This document shows positions 1-10,388 of a DNA stretch of 64,000 nt, one piece after another (position 1 is the first letter of the stretch; every line of letters starts with the position of its first letter). A program made the translations under genes and the position numbers. The notes beneath the pieces were generated by a model, which was not told the DNA's origin, did no database searches, and saw only the letters and a list, made by a program, of their open reading frames with translations. The DNA is from Mrakia gelida (lineage: Eukaryota > Basidiomycota > Tremellomycetes > Cystofilobasidiales > Mrakiaceae): NCBI GenBank assembly GCA_024345305.1, contig BRON01000002.1, forward strand, positions 806,001-870,000. The letters are read 5' to 3'.

Positions 1-253
1 CTTCCTTTCCGAGCAACAACCAAAAAGAGAAATATTTCATCACGAGCACGAGACAGAGCGAAGCAAGGGAGAAAGCAAGAACGAGCAAAAAGAGAGAAAG
101 TACGTAGATAATAAGAGAAGGAGAAGGGAGACCTCTGAACGTGGGAGGACGCGAGGGAGTGTGTTGCGTTCGGTCGAGCAAAAAGGGTAGCGTTATTAGG
201 GCAGATGGTGGAAAGCTAGCTAGAAAGTGATCCGAGAAGAGATTGATCTCTGC

Positions 254-1514
254 TTAGAACAGCATGTCGCCTGCGAGGAACGAAGATGGAAGAGGGCGAG
301 TCAGCGAGAGGGTTCGAGCGACGAGCGAGAAGGGAAGAGGAGAGGAGGCGATGGGGACGAACAGCAGAGCTCCTCGGCGCAACAACAGCAGAGCTGGAAG
401 AAGGAAGGAAAAGAGGAGCAGATGAGTTGTCAGCTTCGAGGTCTGGGGCAAGAAGAGCGATCAGGGGAAGAGGTGGGCGAGGAGAAAGGGGAAAGAGCGA
501 CGACTCACCATTCCGGCGCTGCGAGAAAGGAGAGAGCAAGAGAGAAACGGAGGGATGATCAGGTTGAGCTCTGCTCTTACACAGAGTCGTATCAAACCAG
601 ATGTCGACTTACCAGCTGGAGAAGCGAACGAGCGACAACACAAAAAGGGAAACGAGTCAGCTCTCGAGCTCGTCAAACGAATCGGGCGCTCCTGTCCGGG
701 TCGACTACTTACCAGGCGAGGCATCCTCCTCCAGCTCCGGCTCCCTTATTGTTAGACTGAGCAGGCTGAACGTATACGGGCTGAGGAGGAGGTTGAGGTT
801 GGTAGCTATAGATAAAACGAGCGAGGGAGGCAGCCAGGTCAGCTCTCCCGAATCGAATCGAACTCGCTCCCCTTCGTTTCGTTCGGATCGACTCACTATT
901 CTGTAGGGACGAGCAGCCAACGAGAAGAAGCGGAAGTCAGTATCCTTCAGACAGATCCAGGGGGAGGCCCTATACGACTAACGCTGTTGCTGTCCTCCGT
1001 CTACAAGGAAGTTCGGAGAAACAAACAAGTCAGCTCAACAAGCGGGCCTTCCTTCCTTCCCCTTCTCCCCTTTCCTTTTGTTGCAGCTGCTCAAGACTCA
1101 CACTGCTGCTGACCTCCGTACTGCTGCTGCTGGCCGTACTGCTGCTGTCCTCCGTACTGCTGTTGGCCGCCGTACTGCTGCTGTCCCTGAGGCTGAAGGG
1201 GAGGGATGACGACGGAGGGAAGAGGGAGGGAGGGAGAGAGGTCAACGTTGTGTTCGTCTGAGTGTCGAGCTCGTCGGAGAGAGAGAGAGCGAGGACGAAC
1301 AGGGTACTGCTGCTGCTGCTGGTTTCCGTCTACAAAAAGAGAGGGCAGGAGGTAAGGTCAGAGAGGAGTTGAGTGGGCTGAAGAAGTGGAGAGGGCAGTC
1401 GAGCTCACAGTACTGAAGGGAGGGAAGAAAGGGGAGTGAGTGGAGGGAGGTCAGTTCAGCTCTCTCCTTCGTCGCTCAGAGCTCTGATGAGACACTCACA
1501 TCTTTAGCGGACAT
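254..1514 (-). CDS. CYSTM-family cysteine-rich membrane-tail protein
   Basis: A 104-residue protein spliced from eleven small exons (plus-strand coordinates 1500-1514, 1409-1412, 1301-1329, 1102-1192, 983-1000, 897-900, 713-805, 613-615, 509-518, 363-393, 254-270). It starts MSAKDYYGN, continues with QQQYGG repeats, then PQPVYVQPAQ, a GAGAGGG linker, and a cysteine tail containing GCLACCAGMLCCCCAEE and ending CCDMLF. The order YYG-Q/Y repeats-PVYVQ-Cys tail-DMLF is that of the fungal CYSTM family (yeast YBR016W type), tail-anchored proteins tied to stress tolerance and metal or plasma-membrane functions. Every junction has a GT donor and AG acceptor and keeps the frame. Four exons are 3, 4, 4 and 10 nt, so ordinary gene finders will probably miss the gene. 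The family call is firm; the exact role is not known. Confidence 0.85.
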
Positions 1515-1905
1515 CTTTCAAGTGTGAAGGTGAGGGCTGGGTGAGTTTGGTTGGAAAGTTGAGTGGGTGTTGAGTGAGAGAGGGAGCTCAATCGAAAGGC
1601 TGTCCTCCGTTCGCTCGTCGGCGGACGCTCGAGATCCTCGCAGCCTCCGGGCGACGTTTCGGACTGAGCGAAAGCCTCGTTCTTCTTTCTCTCAGAGCTC
1701 AGCCTGGGAAGAAAGTGTTGCAGATGATGTAGATACTCGTGAGGTGTGTAAAGAAAGGAAGAGAAGAGGAACAACTGAAGCAAAAGAGAGCGTGTAGAAC
1801 AAACGAGAAAGCAGAGGGCAAGAGGGGAGCAAATCGACGTGGCGAGGCGTGGATCCAAAAGTAGAATCGATCAAGGAAAAGAGCGAGAAGGTTTTGCGAT
1901 TCCGT
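1515..1905. other. Intergenic: Vps1 3' flank and CYSTM promoter
   Basis: Both flanking genes are on the minus strand, so this stretch holds the Vps1 3' end and the CYSTM promoter. Open frames on both strands here have no splice logic or family match. I see no TATA box or repeat that I would defend. Confidence 0.4.
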
Positions 1906-4900
1906 CTATGACTTGTTGGTGACCTCGGAAAGGACCCTGGAAGGAGGAGAGAACAAGAGAAGAAGGATTGGAGAGTCAGCGAGAGTGAAGAGATGATGAG
2001 GCGAGTCGAGGCGACTCGTTCGTCTCGATATCGCGCCGCTCGAACTCCCAGAGCTCGAGGTCGCAAAAAGAGGAGAGGTATAAGGGAGAGGGAGATGCTA
2101 ACCTGAAGGCCTCCTTGTAAGCGTCGAGCAGAGCCTTGACCCTCGTCCTCTCGTTGACCAAAGCCTCGTCCTCGAACAGAAGCTCAGCGAACAGATCTGG
2201 CTTGTACAGGCTCGTAACCAGACGCGACTGAATTGTCTCCCGAGAAAAGTTGACGAGGAGCTGAGCGGGGAAGAAGAAGGATTTGCGTCAGAGATGAAGA
2301 GATAAAAGGAAGGAAAAGACGCGCTTGAAGGGACGTCGCGATGTCGAGAACGAGAGCAAGAGTTTCAACTCACATGCATGCTGTTCGAGGAAAACGGGAA
2401 GAGGGATCGTCAGCAACAATTCGAGAGAAGAGAAGAGACGCGAAGAGATGAGCTCACCAAGCCTTGGGCACCAGATCCTGGATCGTCTGCCTAACGATCG
2501 AGAAGTACGACGAGATCAAAGATCGAATGAGAGCCGTCTCCATCTCCTCCCTCGCCGACAGCTGGGGTTGCTCGGGGTTCGTGGGTGTCTGAGTAAGAAA
2601 AAAAGGGGAACAGTCGGTCAGACTCGAAGCTCGAAACGAGGACGAGAACCGACATGGAAAGAGCGCGACTCACAGGATCGAGATGCTTCGACAAGCTCTT
2701 CATATCGAAAGCAGCACCACTCCCTTCCAGTCCCCTCCTTCCAGCGAGTCTACCCTCACCCTGGAAACAAAGACGATCGAGCTGAGAGTCAGTTCTAGAA
2801 AGAGGGACGAAAGAAAAAGGAAGAGCTCGCGCGCTCAAGTTCAAACTCACCTTCGACAGATCCGGCAAATAATCCGTCCTTCCACCGTTCCCTCCCGCTC
2901 TAAACTGTCCACTCGCCCCATCCATCCCACCCAGCACCGAGCTAGGTCCAGTGTTCTCCGACCCAGGCTGTCCTCCGAAAAAGTAGTTCAAGAACGAGTC
3001 CCTCGCTCCCGACTGAGGTTGACCTGACGTTGACGCGGAGGGAGCCTCGTGTCGTTTCGAGGAGGATCGCTCGGGGTGGTGGTTGGCTCGGTGGGTGTGG
3101 GAGGGGTTGTGGATGGCCCCTGGAGCTGCTGGGGAGGGTTTGCTGCTGGCCTTGCCTCCTCGGTCGTGGACGGTGCTCGAGACGGATCGACCTTCTCGTT
3201 GAGGGTTGCTGGAGGTCGAACCGTTGATCATGACCTCGTCCATGTCGAGCTCGAGAGATCCCTCGTCGTCCTCGTCGTTCCGAGATCCGTTCGAGGAAGG
3301 AGGCATGTGGTGCTTTTGACTCTGCTTCTGGCTGCCTTCTCGAGCGATCTCGGCTGATCCAGCGACGAAGGCTGACGGAGAACGAAGCAAGGAAAGACGC
3401 GTCAGACTAGGAACGAACACAACGATGCTGAGAAGTGGAGCTCACCTGGGTGGTTGGTGTTGATGTAGGCGGTCTGGATGGAGATGAGACTGGTGGTGTA
3501 GGCGGAAGTAGGACCGAGACGTTCTCGAAGGAGTTCCGAGACGACCTCGACCAGTCGAGAGTGAAGTCGAGGGTATCGAAGGAGTTCCTGATGGAACGAA
3601 CGAAGAGAAAGAGATCAGCTCGTCGTTCAAATGGAGGTGAGAAAAGAAAGGACGCGACTAACCGGCGAACTTGTGGTGTGAAGCAACCTCATCAACTCCT
3701 CGTAAACGAGCTCGACGCATCGCAAACTAGGAGCCTCCAACAGCTTGATCTGCGGCTTGACCAGCAAGTCGAACGCGACTTCAGGGACGAAAAGACTCGG
3801 CCGAGGTCCAGTCGAGTTTCGGATAGCTGTCCGGATGTCCTGAGTCGAGAGGTTGTTGGCGGGGTCGATGCTCTCGAGAGCTCGTCCGAAGACGTCGTGG
3901 AAGATGTAGTAGATCCGAGCTCCTCCACACAGCTCCTTGGTCGAGATGTCGAGGGAGGTTCCGTCGATGGCGGAGATGAAGTCTCTGTGAAAGGAGAAAG
4001 GAATGGAAAGAGACGAGTCGGACGCGTCAGTTTCGAGTCGTCGTCCACACAAGGGCTCGAGCACAGACGAACCGAGCGAAGTTGTTCATGAGGTTGATGA
4101 TGAGGGAGCCCTGCGAAGTAGAGAGAGGAATCGTCAGTACCGTGTCAAGATGAGAGAGGAGGAAGGGAAGGGGAGGAAGAACGAACCCTGTGCTGCTCTC
4201 CGAGGAAAGTCGCGTCTCCGAACGCGTCGAGTTCCTGCTGAGTCTGGCCCATGAGAGTGTTGAGACGAGCCTTCATATCGGGAAGCTTCTCTCGGATGTG
4301 GTTCATGAGGACCTGTTGATATCACAAGCAATCAGAAAAGAACAACCTCGAAGTCAGCCCTCGCTCTCTTGCCCTTCCGACCAATCCCGACCTCAAACAC
4401 GAAGCTGAGGGCGACGACGAACCTGGTTGAGGGTCTTGGCCAAGTATCTCGTTCCACACTTGTGAGCCATCGTCCTGTAGGCAGCATGTCGAGCAAAGAA
4501 CTCCTCTTCGTTCTTCATCGCGTCGGCCATGGGGAGGTTCGAGTTGATGTCCTGCTGAGATCGATTGACGATTCCGATGAACCCAAGCTTGAGAGGGTAG
4601 ACTCGACCGGACAGGATGTCTGAGGCGTTGGTTCCGGCGTCCATGAGATCGAGCTTGGTGAGGACTCCGATGGTTCGAAGACCCCGAGGGTCGACGGAAC
4701 GAGCGAGCTTGAGGGAATCCGAGTTGGCGAGGTCGACGTTGGCTGGCGAGACGGCGAGGATGACGCTGCGATGAAGAGAAGAGGGATGAGCTTCGGAAGC
4801 TGAAGAGAAAAGGGATGTGAGAATGAGCTCACGAGTTAGGCTTAGAGATGTAGTCGGTAACGAGGTTTCGAATCTGTAGAAGGAGAAACGACGAGGTGAT

Positions 4901-6342
4901 CAGCGAGGTTCGGAAGAGGACGAGCGAGGCGAAACGAAGCTCACCTGCCGTTCGATATCTGCGAGAAGGACGAGACAAGATTGAGGTGATCAGCTACAAC
5001 TTAGCTTCCGAAAGTAGGAGACGAAGAAGTCTCACCAGTTGGTTGATCACCTGGAAGGGTAGGGACGAGACGGAAAAGAAGTCAAAGGTCAGCTCTCTTC
5101 TCCTTCCTTCCTCCAGCTCGCACGCTCCTCTCGCTCTCTTGCACGATGACTCACCGACGGGAATCTGTAGTCAAAGCCATCATCGACCAGTCAGCCCAAA
5201 TTCCAGCACTCTCGAACACGTAACAAAGCAAGGAGAGGATAACCGAGCTCACCTTCGTCAACCCAGGCAAATCGACCAACGTCAAATCCAGAACGCCCGA
5301 CCCGTAGATTTTGAGGTGGATTGGCAGTTTCGAGACTCCCTACACACACGAGCGCATACTTGGTCAGCTCCTAATCTACGAAGTCGACCTGCAAGGTTCG
5401 ATACTGACCTTGTTCTGACCAGCGACCCTGAAAGTCTCGTTCTCGATCTCTTTGCGTATCTCCTCGAAGTCCGTGAACCTCTTGCTCAGGTGAAGGAACT
5501 CGGCGTAGTCGGTTCCGGAATCACTGAGAGTCTGGCCCTCTGTACAACGAGGAAGGAGTGCGAGGGAGGTCAGCTTGGGAGGATTCGAGCGACGGAAGGA
5601 CGAGGGCAGGTCGGAAGGAGGGTGGGACCCACTGTGCTCTGATGACGGGGTGTGAACGAGTTGGAGAACGAGAGGTCGACGAGTGACGATTCCCTAGAGT
5701 TCGTGAGAAGCAAGAGGAGCATAGAGGGATAGAGAAAAGGGACAGTAAGTTCTCTGAAGATGAGGTACGAGCTCGTTGCTCTCTCTCTCGTTGAAAGAGA
5801 GGAGGAAGGGGGGTTGAGAGGTTCGGTGAAACTGACCTGTCCTCTAGGAAGGAAGTCTCGTCCAACGATCCTGTAGAGACGAAGCAGAGTCAGCTTGGGG
5901 GGAGAGGAGCTGATGAGAAGAAGACGAGGGTTGAGCTCACGTTTCCAATACCGAAGACTTTCCTGACGACTGGGATCCAACCTGAGAGGCGAAGGACGAG
6001 GAAGCGAAGGGAGAGATGCGAAGAGTCAAGGTCACTCTAGAGCAAAAAGTAAAGAGCTTTGGAGAGATGAAGGGCGGGGAAACGTACGACTACGATCTGA
6101 GGCCTTTGTGGTAAAAAATGGAACTGGAATCAGTCACTTGAGCTTTGAGGAAGGAGGACGAGAGCGAAGGAGGGAAGGGAGGGGAGCTCACAGGTCGACG
6201 ACATCACCTCCAATCGCATTGAAAGTATCCCTGCAAAACAGCAACGAGAGCTGTCAGAAACTCATCAGGAAGGTAGGACAGAGGTCTAATGTACTCACTG
6301 AAGCCTGTTTACAAGCTGAATGAGGTCTCCGTCCATGGCCAT
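1906..6342 (-). CDS. VPS1: Dynamin-like GTPase Vps1
   Basis: Large GTPase that severs membranes at endosomes, vacuoles and peroxisomes. It begins [15 protein letters not shown] then [13 protein letters not shown]. The GTPase motifs are visible: P-loop [13 protein letters not shown] near 5.9 kb, switch [13 protein letters not shown] near 5.3 kb and [16 protein letters not shown] near 4.65 kb. The middle domain is typical ([19 protein letters not shown], then [13 protein letters not shown]). A Ser/Pro/Gly-rich variable insert lies at about 2.9-3.3 kb. The GTPase effector domain ends LLDAYKEAF, and a last 31-nt exon completes [14 protein letters not shown]. There is no PH or proline-rich domain, as expected for Vps1 rather than classical dynamin. 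It is cut by more than a dozen short introns. Confidence 0.93.
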
Positions 6343-6691
6343 CGAGTGAGAGAAGGAAGAGGGGAGAGGGAGGAGAGGAGGAGTTGGCCTTTGCGTTCGA
6401 AGACTGAGGGGTCCGAGAGACGAGCTGCGAAGACGAAAGCGACGGTTTTGGAGACTGCTCGCTGATGTGAAGGAGGTGGTGGTCGAGAGAGGTGGAGGAG
6501 AAAAAGGACGAGGATTCGGAGTGGTCGACGTTGAGGTTGAGCTAGGCAGCTGAAAAGGAAGGGCGCTTGACGTCTCCGGCAGGAGGAGGCGAGATCACCC
6601 TCGTTATTTTCTTTTCTCTCGAGCAAGACAGAAACGGCTCAAGTTAAAGGATCGTAGAGAAGGGTAGCTACTAGAAGGAGGAAACTACGAG

Positions 6692-8350
6692 TTATTCAAT
6701 CGGCTCTCTCGTCCTCTTCCTCCTCTTCCTCTCTTCCCCGCCGCCGTCCGCCTCGACGCAGAAGGCGACGTATTTCTCTGAACCATGTCCCTGAAAAGGA
6801 TGAGACGTGATGGAAGGGACGTCAGGCTCTCCTAGTTCAGTCCAGTGTTGCGTGCCGTCGTACATCCTCGTCCAAAAGTAACTCCGGAGGGGGAGGAGGG
6901 AGGAGGGGGAGCAGCGACGAAGGGAGTCTTCAAAAGCCAGCTCGTCCTCGGAGCCTTCCACGAGGAGCACCGAAGAGGCACCGAGGCACGTGACCGTACG
7001 TAGTTGCGTCCAGTTGACGGTAAACGAGATGATGGAGTGGAGTGGAGTGGGAAGAAGTGGACCGATGGGGAGAGATGCTGCTGGTCCTTCGTTTTGATCC
7101 TGAACACTCTGGGATTGAGGAATGGAAGGATCCTGGACCATGGAGCGAAGAGACAGATGTCGTGAATCTCAAGAGCAAGATCGTCGACGGGTGCCGGGGT
7201 GATGGAGGACGTCCCGCAGGAGGCTAGCTGGACCGTCGCGTCGAACGGGTTGGCTGAGACGAGATCGTCCTCGAGCGTTACGCGATTTGGGAGGAGGAGG
7301 GATCCGATCCGAGAGCTCTTGGGGCTTTTATCGAGTCCCTGCTTCGAGGGAAAGACAGTGATTCAGTCATCGCGAGGCGTAGCGGCGGGAAGGAGGAGCA
7401 AAACGAGCTGACCCTGGCTTTCACGAATAGCGTCGCGTCCTCGCAATTGAGGTGAATGCCGAGTCCGCCGTAGACGGCTTGAGAGGCAACCTCCAAGATT
7501 CTGAAAGACACTCCACAGAGCGCCACCTCGTCCGACCAGTCGAGATCTTTGACGATGAGGGAGAGGAGCTCGTTTGGGAGAGACTCGAGCGAGGCGGGAG
7601 GTCCAGTAGCGACGACGGCCGGAGGAGGGAGGACTCTGTACTTTTCCTGGTGAGTGAAACATGCAAAGGTCAGGTCTCCGTACGAGCATCGTCGAGAGAA
7701 GAGAAGGGAAGGAGGAGGAACTCACGAGTGAATAAAGCCAGCGACCCGCCTTCGCCCCCTCCCTTCCTCCCTCTCCTGCTTCCCAGATCCAATGTCCTCC
7801 AGGGATCGCAGCTTTCGAAACGTCGGAGAGGACTCGATCCTGATCCTCGACTGTCCTCCTGAGGGAAGCGAGCTCCGACCTGAGTGAGGTGTTCTCCGAC
7901 GAGAGACGAGCGATGGACGAGTCTTGAGCCTCGTTCTGAGCTGAGAGACGAGTGACGATGGAGAAGAGTTGAGCAAACTGAGCTGCGACCGACGGATCTG
8001 CTGCTCCTTCTTGATGAGATGCGACGGTGAGTTGGGAGGGAGTGTGTTGGACGGTCGGGTTGGAGGAGGAGGAAGACGATGAGTAAGGGTCGAGAGAGGG
8101 AGGAGGAGGAGCGAGGTCGTCTTGCTTGAGCGTTGAGGTTCCCAGGACTGGAGTTTTCTGGGGAAAGCGAAGAGTGGAGAAACAGAAGACAACGATAAGC
8201 TACTGGATAAGAGATTGAGAGAAGGTCCTGGGATGGAGGTTGAAGGAGAAGCAAAGGAAGGAGAGGGACGGAGGAGGAGGGAGGGGTCGAGCTCACCTCG
8301 TTCTCGTCCGTTCGTTCAGCCCCCTCCTCTCGAGATGACTCGTTCGACAT
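6692..8350 (-). CDS. F-box-like protein with N-terminal coiled coil
   Basis: Starts MSNESSREEGAERTDENE followed by a GTGAGC donor. The next exon (about 8.16-7.72 kb) has a Pro/Ser-rich stretch and then a likely coiled coil (SIVTRLSAQNEAQDSS, RLSSENTSLRSELASL). The following exon carries an F-box-like sequence, SLPNELLSLIVKDLDW then DEVALCGVSFRILEVASQAV. The C-terminal exon, from about 7.14 kb, has no recognised motif and ends in a basic tail (ERKRRKRTREPIE). F-box proteins recruit substrates to SCF ubiquitin ligases through Skp1. The F-box match is by eye and the substrate is unknown. The gene could equally be one of many lineage-specific fungal F-box-like orphans. Confidence 0.6.
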
Positions 8351-8520
8351 GGCAGCTAGCAGTGGTTGGGACGGTATGTCGTGAAGGGGTGATAGATTTG
8401 ATCTTGGAATCACGTGTTCTGGGTGGGAAGCGGTTTGGAGGGAGGGAGGAGGAGCTTTCGAAGTTGAGCTCGACGTCGACCTTCTTCCTTCCCTTTCTTC
8501 CTCCTCCTCCCTCTCTTGAT

Positions 8521-9843
8521 ATGGACGCCTCTACTCCAACCAAGCTCGTATTGCTTCTCCGACTATCTGAAGATCGTAAACCAGCGAGAATTGGCTCGAA
8601 GGCAGCAGAAGAGGAGCGAGTCCCACTGATAGCTTCGGCGATGAATGTCAGTTCGTCCGCCCCTTCGCCCTCCTCCAGCTCATCACTGATTCTCCTTTCT
8701 TCTTCTTGCGACGTGAAGCATGCACTGGGCTCTCTCTCAACACCGGAGGACATACGCTCCTACTCCGTACGCCCCTCTATCCTTCCAGTTTCATCCGATC
8801 CTCGTCTCTTCGCTCTCAGCTCGTTCCGGACGTTCACCATCTCCTCTCTCTTTCCGCACCCTCCCGTCATACAGTCGGAGTTTGGCTCTAAGTACCTACC
8901 GTCCCTCGTCCGAACCTACCTCGAGATCAGCTCGGAGGAGATGGAGCTCCGACAGTTCTACGCCATGTTCGTGGGCATGGCGATGGGACTTGGAGTGTTC
9001 GTTCTTTCGCCGCTTCGTGAGAGCCCACCCAAGCGAGGCCTCTCAGGTTTATCTCACTTACGCGGAGGACCTGATGAGGATGGCACAGCTTGTTGATCTC
9101 TTAGAAGTAGGTATCTGCGGAGTCTCGTCTCTCTTCTCTTCGGGAGGTTATCCATCGCTGAACCCTCGCCCCTCTCTCTCTCTCTCTCATCTATCCTCCA
9201 GCGAAAAGAAGCACCTGCGAGCAAGCTCGTACGCTTTTTACGCTCCTTCTTCATCCTCTTCCAAATCCTGATGGACGATCTCCCAAAGACTCTGGCGTTT
9301 CCTCCCCTTCCACTCCTTGTCAAAGAAGGCCTTCGAAACTTCGGTCTTCAGTGTCAGAGCGATCCTACCATCAAGACTGCTTTGAGAGGTGCAGGAGGCT
9401 TTGTTTGGAACGCCGAGGGATTCCTGTCTATGATCTCTGCGGATATGGATCCAAGGGTGGCAGGAGAATTGATGATGCGGCCAGATCGCCCGGTGGAGTG
9501 GTGGACGTGCGAGCATCGAGTCGCCCTGAATTCATCGGAGGACGCGTCAGGCTGCCACAAGCTCAAGGAAGGAGAAGAGATGATGGCTTGTTCTTGAGTG
9601 AGTCCCTTTCCCTAGCTCTCGAACTCGCTCTGGACTATCGCTCGAGCCGTTGCTGATCTCTTCGTCGCGTCGTCTCCATTTTCAGTGCCTCGCCGTTCGC
9701 TACTGCTCGAAGGGTCCGCCTCTTCCCTCTTCCTCTCGCTCCCGCAAACGATCTTGCTGACCTGACCTCCGCGTCGCCCTCCAGAACATCAAAAAGCCGA
9801 CTGGAAGAGGCACAAGCGCTTCTGCTTCAAACCGACTTGGTGA
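8521..9843 (+). CDS. MYND zinc-finger protein with internal TGA (possible pseudogene)
   Basis: Reading from MDASTPTKLVLLL, spliced at a short intron near 9.0 kb (GLG then VYLTYAEDLMRMAQ) and another near 9.1-9.2 kb (DLLE then RKEAPASKLVRFLR), gives a helical protein. It ends in a MYND finger: SGCHKLKEGEEMMACS, then CLAVRYCSK, then EHQKADWKRHKRFC. The final exons join with good GT-AG sites. The last codon of the exon at 9595-9597 is TGA, exactly between the cysteines of the expected CS-R/K-C triplet. One C-to-T change from CGA would give this. Translation as written stops there and loses most of the finger. It is therefore a nonsense allele, a base-call error, or a readthrough/editing case. 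The start codon is the least certain part. Confidence 0.65.
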
Positions 9844-10388
9844 TCTGATCCGTCGAAGGATCGAAGAAGCCGAGTTCGCGAGGGAGGGCGGGTTGGGCTA
9901 GGTTTTTGCAGGGTCTGTGATCTAGTGATACGATGGATAGGGCTTTCATGTTCATCTTGGTCTCGCGGGAGAAAGAAGCGAGAACATCTCAAAACGAGGA
10001 CCTCTCCCAGTCGTTCAAAGTACATGCAAGACGCGTCGTCCGTTCGAGCTTCCTTTCGTTTCCCGTTCCTCCGCCATCATCCGCTCTATCCCCCCGTCTG
10101 TTCGAGAAAGGAACCTCATCCGTGCGCTGGTTCGCCCTTGGTCTGGGAAGAAGACTCGTCGAGTCGCTTCGTGAAAAAAGAGGACTTCGCGTCAACGGAC
10201 GCGTCGTCGTTTCAAAGCTCTCTGCTCTTCTCTTTCTCTTCCCCATCCGTCCAAGTTCTTCAAAAGCACACATATCCATGCTCGAAAAAGAAAAAGAAAA
10301 AAAATGCAAACATCCACACACAGAGTACAAAATGTCGTCTATCCTCCCTGCCCCTCCCTTCTTCCTTTCTCTTCCCCTTCCGACCAGC
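9844..10388. other. Convergent 3' region of MYND gene and eIF2A
   Basis: Two genes end towards each other here. The stretch holds A-rich runs near 10.29 kb and open frames without splice logic. I see no further gene, repeat or RNA. Confidence 0.4.

Noticed and set aside
9595..9597. TGA read as selenocysteine in the MYND finger
   Set aside because: Fungi mostly lack the selenocysteine machinery, and the residue position is not a cysteine ligand. Nonsense change or sequence error is simpler.
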